In this document: positions 58,859-64,000 of the stretch, in pieces
How positions within the stretch are numbered: the stretch's first letter is position 1
How the letters are laid out: each line of letters begins with the position of its first letter
NCBI GenBank assembly: GCA_032164245.1
Contig: JAVMKO010000002.1
Span: 183,402,920-183,466,919 of the forward strand
DNA from: Sternotherus odoratus
Lineage: Eukaryota > Chordata > Testudines > Kinosternidae
Length of the DNA stretch: 64,000 bases
Reading direction: 5' to 3'
Program-made: the position numbers and the translations under genes
The notes under the pieces: generated by a model
The model's input: only the letters and a program-made list of their open reading frames with translations
Databases searched by the model: none
Told to the model about the DNA's origin: nothing

Positions 58859-59363
58859 TGTTGCACTTTGGATTTTGCAGAAACAAGGCACACACACGTG
58901 GTTGTATAAAGTGGATGAGTTTATTAGAAGGCCTCGGTCCCTCGAATAGGCGTTGAGGGGCTCGGGTCTATCAATGAGACCGCAGAAGGGGTGCCTAGCA
59001 CTCCAGAGTCGTTGCTAGGAAGGAAGAGCCCACGAGCAAACTACAGGAGTGGGCTTAAATACACTCACACATTTGCATCTCATACATACCCATATCTCAT
59101 TTGCAAGCAGCAAGCTGATTGGTTACATGCTGTCCTGCCTCAGTTTCCCCATTTAGTTTCCCACGCATTCGTCCTCACACAGACGGGGTAAACACTCATG
59201 CAGCTGGGTAGAGAAAACTTTCTAAGAGCATCTTCCCACAGATAACAGAAAGCCGTTACCTTGAGCACGCTGACTTTGGCTCAGCGCCCTTTCCGGGGGG
59301 TGGCCGAGAGGAGCGCTCCGTTGCCTAGCAACTGCACCGTGACACTCTCTTCCGCTTACTACA
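58859..59363 (-). repeat. 3' LTR of the endogenous retrovirus
   Basis: On the - strand it starts TGTAGTAAGCGG and ends AAAGTGCAACA. A TATTTAA box is near 59055 and AATAAA near 58920. The purine tract GCAGGGGGAGGAG (complement of 59364-59376) lies directly upstream on the - strand. Confidence 0.88.
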
Positions 59364-59378
59364 CTCCTCCCCCTGCTC
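59364..59378 (-). promoter_or_regulatory. polypurine tract
   Basis: Purine-only run next to the 3' LTR on the - strand. Confidence 0.7.
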
Positions 59379-60257
59379 CCTCGAGAGACTCCACGGAAAG
59401 GGCAGGGAAAGACGAGCAGCGGGAGCACAAAACACAAAAACAACCGCCACACACACACAAGAGATCTTGTCAAACTTGACACAAATGGCAACAACAAAAC
59501 AACACAAATATTCGAAGTTAACACTAGCTCTCCCCTTCCCCCGTCGCTTCTTAGATGACTGCAACTACTGCTTCTGTCTTGGAGCAGTCCATCAGACACT
59601 GGCCAGGCACGGGGGGGGGGCGGGGGGGAGAGTGGCCTCCGTGATCCCTGTTGCTTCGCTTTGCACCTGTGAAAGGAGGCAAACAAGCACAGATTACAAA
59701 GCGGTCTCTGCCTCCCACGTGGGGGGAGGCAGCCGCCTGGTTCCCATAGGCCACAGCATCCAGCATCTCATCTTTGCTGTACCCATCCAGGGAGTCAAGG
59801 GTTAACTCTACAAACAAGAAGACAAACAAAAACAAGGCGGGCCATCGGCAGCACATCCCGGCGTTGGCCAGCCAGAGGTGTGCGGTCGTGCCCACATCCA
59901 GAGAGCCTGGGCCCGGACTCAACAATTGGACCAGGTCCTCTTCCACGGTGTCCATCTCGTCTGGAAACTGATGTACTTGCATTCACACACCGCTCGGGCC
60001 CTGCCAGGCTGACTCTTGGCACGGACCATGTAAGCCAGGGCGAGACTCTGGCCCTGTGCCTCCATGGGGTGCCCCTCCGTCTGCATCTTGGCGTTTGCCC
60101 ACGTGGATTCCAACTGCCGGAGGATGGAAGCCAGTTCACCCACACGCCTGTCTGCTGCCAGGGCTTGCCCAAGGTGTGGCGATTCATTCACACCCTCCCC
60201 GCCAACTGTTAGACACAGGAAACACTGCAAGAACATCACAAAAACATTTGGTTAGAC

Positions 60258-60761
60258 CAGTGCTTCTCAATTTTTTTCTGTCGTGCCCCCCCTAGGAAGA
60301 AGAAAACATTTCGCGCCCCCCCGCTCCTCTCCGCCCCTCGCCGGCGCCGCCCCTGCCGGGCGCCAGCCTATATCTAGGGCGCAGCGGCCCGGCGCGCCCG
60401 GCCAGGATGGCAGGCGGGAGGCGGGGGCGCCTCGCCCGGGGGATGCGCGCCCGGCCGGCCGGTGACTGAGCGCGGCTCTGCGCCGGGCCGTGCGCTGCGC
60501 GGGGCCCGCGGGCGGGCTGGTGGGGCGATGCTGCCGTGGCGGCGGAGCCGCGGCAGCCCAGCAAGCCGCAGGGCTACGCGGTGAGGCTGCGCCGCGCCGC
60601 GCCGCGCTCGGCTCGCTGGCCCGCGCCTGCCCCGAGCGCGCGCTGCCCCGCGTGGGCAGCATGTTCCACTCCAAGCGGCGCATGGCGCACGTCAAACGAG
60701 CCCCCCTTTACGGAGCCTCGCGCCCCCCCGGGGGGCGCGCCCCACTATTTGAGAAACACTG
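60258..60761. mobile_element. hAT element, 504 bp, carrying a gene fragment
   Basis: Ends CAGTGCTTCTCAA and TTGAGAAACACTG are inverted repeats with one mismatch. The perfect 8-bp duplication GGTTAGAC flanks it (60250-60257, 60762-60769). The core (about 60300-60745) is extremely GC-rich and CpG-dense, unlike the ends, and contains the FAM43A-like segment. Confidence 0.95.
60528..60712 (+). pseudogene. FAM43A: captured FAM43A N-terminal coding fragment inside the hAT element
   Basis: Starting at an ATG (60528-60530), three frames in order give MLPW, then PRQPSKPQGYAVRL, then SLARACPERALPRVGSMF followed by HSKR, and finally SNEPPFT. These match, in the same order, the start of vertebrate FAM43A as I remember it. 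At least two frame changes and a short deletion after MLPW separate the blocks, so it encodes no protein. FAM43A coding sequence is intronless and GC-rich. The sequence before the ATG (60300-60527) may be its 5' UTR or promoter. FAM43B lacks the SKP-GYAV and SLARACPE blocks. Confidence 0.72.
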
Positions 60762-61004
60762 GGTTAGACAGTGCCAGGAGGCCATCTGGGGGCGGTCCTC
60801 CTGGTCTGGCAACATCACAACCCAGCCTTTTCTCGTGGCAAGGATGGTCTCGGCTTTGGCTTCCCTCCCGGGATGGATCTACCAGACATCGGCCAGGGGG
60901 AACGCTTTCCGAGGTCGCCGTCTCTTCGCCTTGCACCTGTAATAGGGGGGAAGAGTAGACACAGATTACAAAAAACAACCCCCGCCTCCCACTGGAAGGA
61001 AGTG

Positions 61005-61700
61005 TCAGTCTGGTTCCCACAGCACTGGGTGTTTCATCTCTGCTGTGCCAGTACGGGGGTAAAAGGTCAGGCCCTCCATCCGGGAGGGCAGGAAAAACAA
61101 GATGGGTGGCTGGCAATGTCCTGTGGCGTGAGCCGGCCAGTGGTGTGTGGTCGCACCTGCGTCCAGAGCACCGGGCTCGGGCGCAACAAGGCGGACCTGA
61201 TTCTGCGTGGTGTCCAGCTCCCCTGGCACCTGCTGTAACCGCATGCACAAGCGGACCGATGGCGGGATCTGCAGGGCCAAACGTTGGTACGAAGTATGTG
61301 GGCCCACAAAACAGTTATTCAACAACCACACTGCTCTCTTAAGAACACCAGACCACCCTCTCAAAGTCATAGAAGGTGTCAACTGCCTGATTTGGTCTCT
61401 GCACAGGCCATTCATGTACTCAATCAAACCACTCACTGTGGGGGAATATGGAAGGTGGTAAAGCCACTCGATGTTGGCATCTGCGGCCCAATCCCGCACA
61501 CTCTGGGTGGTGGAGTGGGTGCCCTGGTCACTCTGGAGACACCGCGGGGCACCATACCGCTGTATCAGGCGGTCAAGGGCCATCACAGTAGTGGCAGCGC
61601 TGACAGAGGCACTGGGTGCCACAAAGCCACACCCCAGATGGGGCGGTCAGCGAGCTGCCAGTTCTTGGCCTCCCATGTCGCTATCCATGTTCACAGCCTC
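61005..61700 (-). pseudogene. retroviral integrase remnant
   Basis: The - strand frame has the integrase core landmarks LQSDQGTHS (catalytic Asp), LPYSPTVSGLIEYMN (catalytic Glu) and a Trp-rich C-terminal stretch. The N-terminal zinc-binding part is not intact. Degenerate and non-functional. Confidence 0.8.
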
Positions 61701-61813
61701 TTGTATACCACCCAGCTGTCTGTATACAAGTAGGCCTCGGGGGGAGGGGCGTAGGCCTCCAGGGCCGACGCTGCTCCACAGAGCTCGGCCCATTGGCTTG
61801 AGCCCCCCGTGCC

Positions 61814-62350
61814 TCAACTCAGTATGATGTCCTCAGTGTAGGGTGCGTAGGCAACAGCTCTCCACTGTCGCACCCCATGATCGGTGTACAAAGCGGAGCC
61901 GTCAATGAACCAGATGTACGGCTGCTCACTGGCCACCAAGGCCCCGGGCTCTGGAGCCTCTGTCACGGGAGGCAGGGACACTGGTGGGTCGTCCTCAGGT
62001 AGCTCATCTGCGAAGGTCGGAGCATGCTCAAAGGTGATCGCCCCCACAGCAGAGCATGGAGATGGCTGCCTTGACTAGCAGCATGTGCTGCTGATGATAG
62101 TGCTTCCATTTGAACAGGGTTGCCGCCTAGGCCACCCCTGTCTGCTCCTGGGTGGCCTCTGCCCGGGCCCAGCTGCTCAGGAGAATCGGTGTCCGGACAG
62201 TCACGGGGGCAGGCCCGGTGATGCACTCCGTATCCTGTAGGGCCCAGACAACTGCAACCAATTGTTTCTCTAGTGGGGTGTACCCACTCTCTGCCCCTCA
62301 TAGGGTGCGTGACCAGAACTCGATGGTCTCTTTCTATTGGGAACTCACTT
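61814..62350 (-). pseudogene. retroviral RNase H region remnant
   Basis: The - strand frame contains WFIDGSALYTD, the first catalytic Asp region of retroviral RNase H, lying between the RT and integrase remnants as expected. Frameshifts follow on both sides. Confidence 0.65.
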
Positions 62351-62501
62351 GCTGCCATAGGCCCCAGGAGGCCATGTCAGCTACAGTAGTCACTTCCAGT
62401 TCAAAAGTCCACTCCCCCCCTGGGGGGGGGGGGGTGGCATGGAGGCGAACATGCGTGGTCAGTGCCTCCGTGCTCAAATTAAAAGCCTGCTGGTGGTGGG
62501 C

Positions 62502-62860
62502 CTACCACTGCCCGGGGGTGGTGGCCCTGCACACCAAGGCTTGGAAAGGGTGCGTCACAAAGGCCAGGTGGGGGATGAAGACACGCCAAAAACCCACAAG
62601 GCCCAGGTAAACTTGTAGCTCCCTCCTGTCCTGGGACATAGGGTAACTCTGTATGGTGTGGTGCACCTTTGGGGGAATCTGGCACTCTGGCCCCACCCAG
62701 AGGCTTCTCAAATACACCATAGTGCGGGCAGGCCCCTGGATCTTCTTGGGGTTTAGGGCCCAGCCCTGCCCCTCGAGTCCCTCCGTGACTCGATACAGTG
62801 CCTCAGTGCCTTCCCCCACGAGGGCCTGAGAACATAACATCATCAAGATACTAATACAGG
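62502..62860 (-). pseudogene. retroviral reverse transcriptase C-terminal remnant
   Basis: A YLDD catalytic box is readable on the - strand at 62839-62850. The frame shifts directly after it and continues with WALNPKKIQGPA and LGLVGFWRVFIP, typical of the RT connection to RNase H. The rest of RT is absent upstream. Confidence 0.78.
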
Positions 62861-63752
62861 TGTGTGCCTGCCGGCAGGACTACACCAACAAAATCTACCT
62901 GCACCAACTGCTGGCAGCTGGCAGGCAAGCACTTCAACTAATTTTCCGCCGCTTCTACCCCCCCCCCCCACTCCCCGCCGGGGGAAGGGGAGGGGCCGCT
63001 GTCCAGGCCAGCTGCAAACTGCGTGCTCCAGGCTGCCTGCCAGCTCCGGGACATTTGCCAACCAGCCCGATAACAATCCTGGCACTGAGCCTCCACAACC
63101 TACTGCAGTCGTCTCTTAAAGATGTATGCAACTTCAAACTGCAACACTATCATTACCGCAGTACATTGCCACTACCGCCCCCCCCCCCACACTTATACTG
63201 GGCGGGGGGGGGGGGGGCAGGCCTCCTCACTGTCCAGCCCGAGGAGAAATTCCAGATGCTACCCACCTCAGATCCCAGGGTCCCAACAGGCTACTGTAGC
63301 CACCCTGACCTGGGCATCTAGAACGGGCTTTTGCCCCTGCCTTCCCAGCGTCTGCTGACAACATACTACCAGTACCTCACAGCGGCCTGCGAGGGCCTCT
63401 ACCCTCTCCGCCTGCGAGATAACCACCTCCTGCGCTCCAGCCCGCGCCTCTGCCTATGCCAAACATTCCTGCACAATACCCTCTAAGAGCTTCTCCCATC
63501 TCCGGAGCTCGCTGCTCTGGACACAGAGCAGGATTAAACACAGCCACGGCAACTCACCCTTAGCGCGCCGCTCCGTCCCAGACTGCCGGCTCACTCGGTG
63601 TAACCCCGCTACAAGCTGCTCTGGGATACCGGCCACCATGCATGCCACAGGCCCCCATCGCTCCGCAGAGGGCCCTCCGGGCACGCGCTGCAGGGCCAGC
63701 GGTTGCTGCCCTCCTACCCCAACCTTCGACCACAGAGGCATTGTCCCAGCAA
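62861..63752 (-). other. 5' internal region of the provirus, no gag recognised
   Basis: GC-rich sequence between the RT remnant and the primer site. Open frames occur on both strands but no gag, protease or zinc-knuckle motif is visible. Confidence 0.4.
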
Positions 63753-63771
63753 AATCCTGTTCGTGACGCCA
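63753..63771 (-). promoter_or_regulatory. primer binding site (tRNA not assigned)
   Basis: TGGCGTCACGAACAGGATT on the - strand, two bases after the 5' LTR. It begins TGG as primer sites do. The closest tRNA I can recall is a serine type, with several mismatches. Confidence 0.55.
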
Positions 63772-63773
63772 GA

Positions 63774-64000
63774 TGTTGCAAGGTACTTTGGATTTTGCGA
63801 GACAAGGCACACACACGTAGTTGTATAAAGTGGATGAGTTTATTAGAAGGCCTCGGTCCCTCGAATAGGCATTGAGGGGCTCGGGTCTATCAACCCGACC
63901 GCAGAAGGGGTGCCTAGCACTCCAGAGTCGTTGCTAGGAAGGAAGAGCCCACGAGCAAACTACAGGAGTGGGCTTAAATACACTCACACATTTGCACCTC
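63774..64000 (-). repeat. 5' LTR of the endogenous retrovirus (partial)
   Basis: Nearly identical to 58859-59085 of the 3' LTR, with small differences such as an extra AGGT near 63780. The remaining half lies beyond the window. Confidence 0.9.

Larger units (their letters stand above)
59585..61255 (-). repeat. two diverged copies of a 3' retroviral segment
   Basis: 59585-59980 and 60885-61255 align along most of their length (shared TTGCACCTGT, CACAGATTACAAA, CTGGTTCCCA). In protein terms the tail of the integrase frame is repeated with divergence. The copies are separated by about 900 bp including the hAT insertion. This looks like an internal duplication of the provirus. Confidence 0.7.
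58859..64000 (-). mobile_element. defective endogenous retrovirus, cut by the window end
   Basis: Two copies of the same LTR (58859-59363 and 63774 onward) bracket 4.4 kb read on the - strand. A primer site, a polypurine tract and pol remnants are in the right order. Gag is not recognisable and would have to fit in less than 1 kb, so most of it is deleted. No env recognised. Numerous stops and frameshifts. A hAT element (60258-60761) is inserted in it. The retroviral class is not settled. Confidence 0.88.

Overview
This is vertebrate nuclear DNA, most likely from a turtle. The reasons are a tRNA-derived SINE with a CR1-like tail, CR1-clade LINE copies, many hAT, Harbinger and Tigger-type elements with GC-rich minisatellite interiors, and intron-containing genes with AT-rich introns. 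The species call is inference; the repeat content is seen directly.

Two host genes are supported. On the + strand, roughly 2.7-6 kb, lie the last coding exons of COL28A1 (collagen XXVIII alpha 1), ending in a Kunitz domain. On the - strand, roughly 17.5-41 kb, lies C1GALT1 (core 1 beta-1,3-galactosyltransferase, T-synthase). It has three coding exons (27277-27055, 23395-22728, 22061-21864) giving 362 residues, a long 3' region, and a probable non-coding first exon in the CpG island at 40.2-41.2 kb. The genes are convergent, as I recall for the human 7p22-p21 locus. A second, unreported-looking pair of exons (9406-9471 and 9779-9807) matches in splice phase and could give COL28A1 an alternative C-terminus without the Kunitz domain.

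The rest is a dense mobile-element landscape. 7.2-9.3 kb: a short LTR retroelement with a leucine-tRNA-like primer site and a nine-unit 40-bp array in one LTR. 10.6-11.0 kb: a Tigger-type MITE, followed by a 2-kb minisatellite-rich repeat. 27.5-31.8 kb: a decayed autonomous pogo/Tigger element split by a 1.5-kb LTR. 31.8-32.7 kb: a TA-flanked element with a 50-bp minisatellite. 41-51 kb: intergenic DNA with several MITEs. 51.4-54.6 kb: PIF/Harbinger remnants containing a hAT element that itself contains another hAT element. 56.4-57.4 kb: another copy of the minisatellite-rich repeat.

58.86 kb to the window end is a defective endogenous retrovirus on the - strand with pol remnants. It is interrupted by a 504-bp hAT element whose GC-rich core appears to carry a captured piece of the host gene FAM43A around its start codon. 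That capture is the most interesting observation here. No bacterial features, CRISPR arrays, tRNA genes or rRNA genes were seen.
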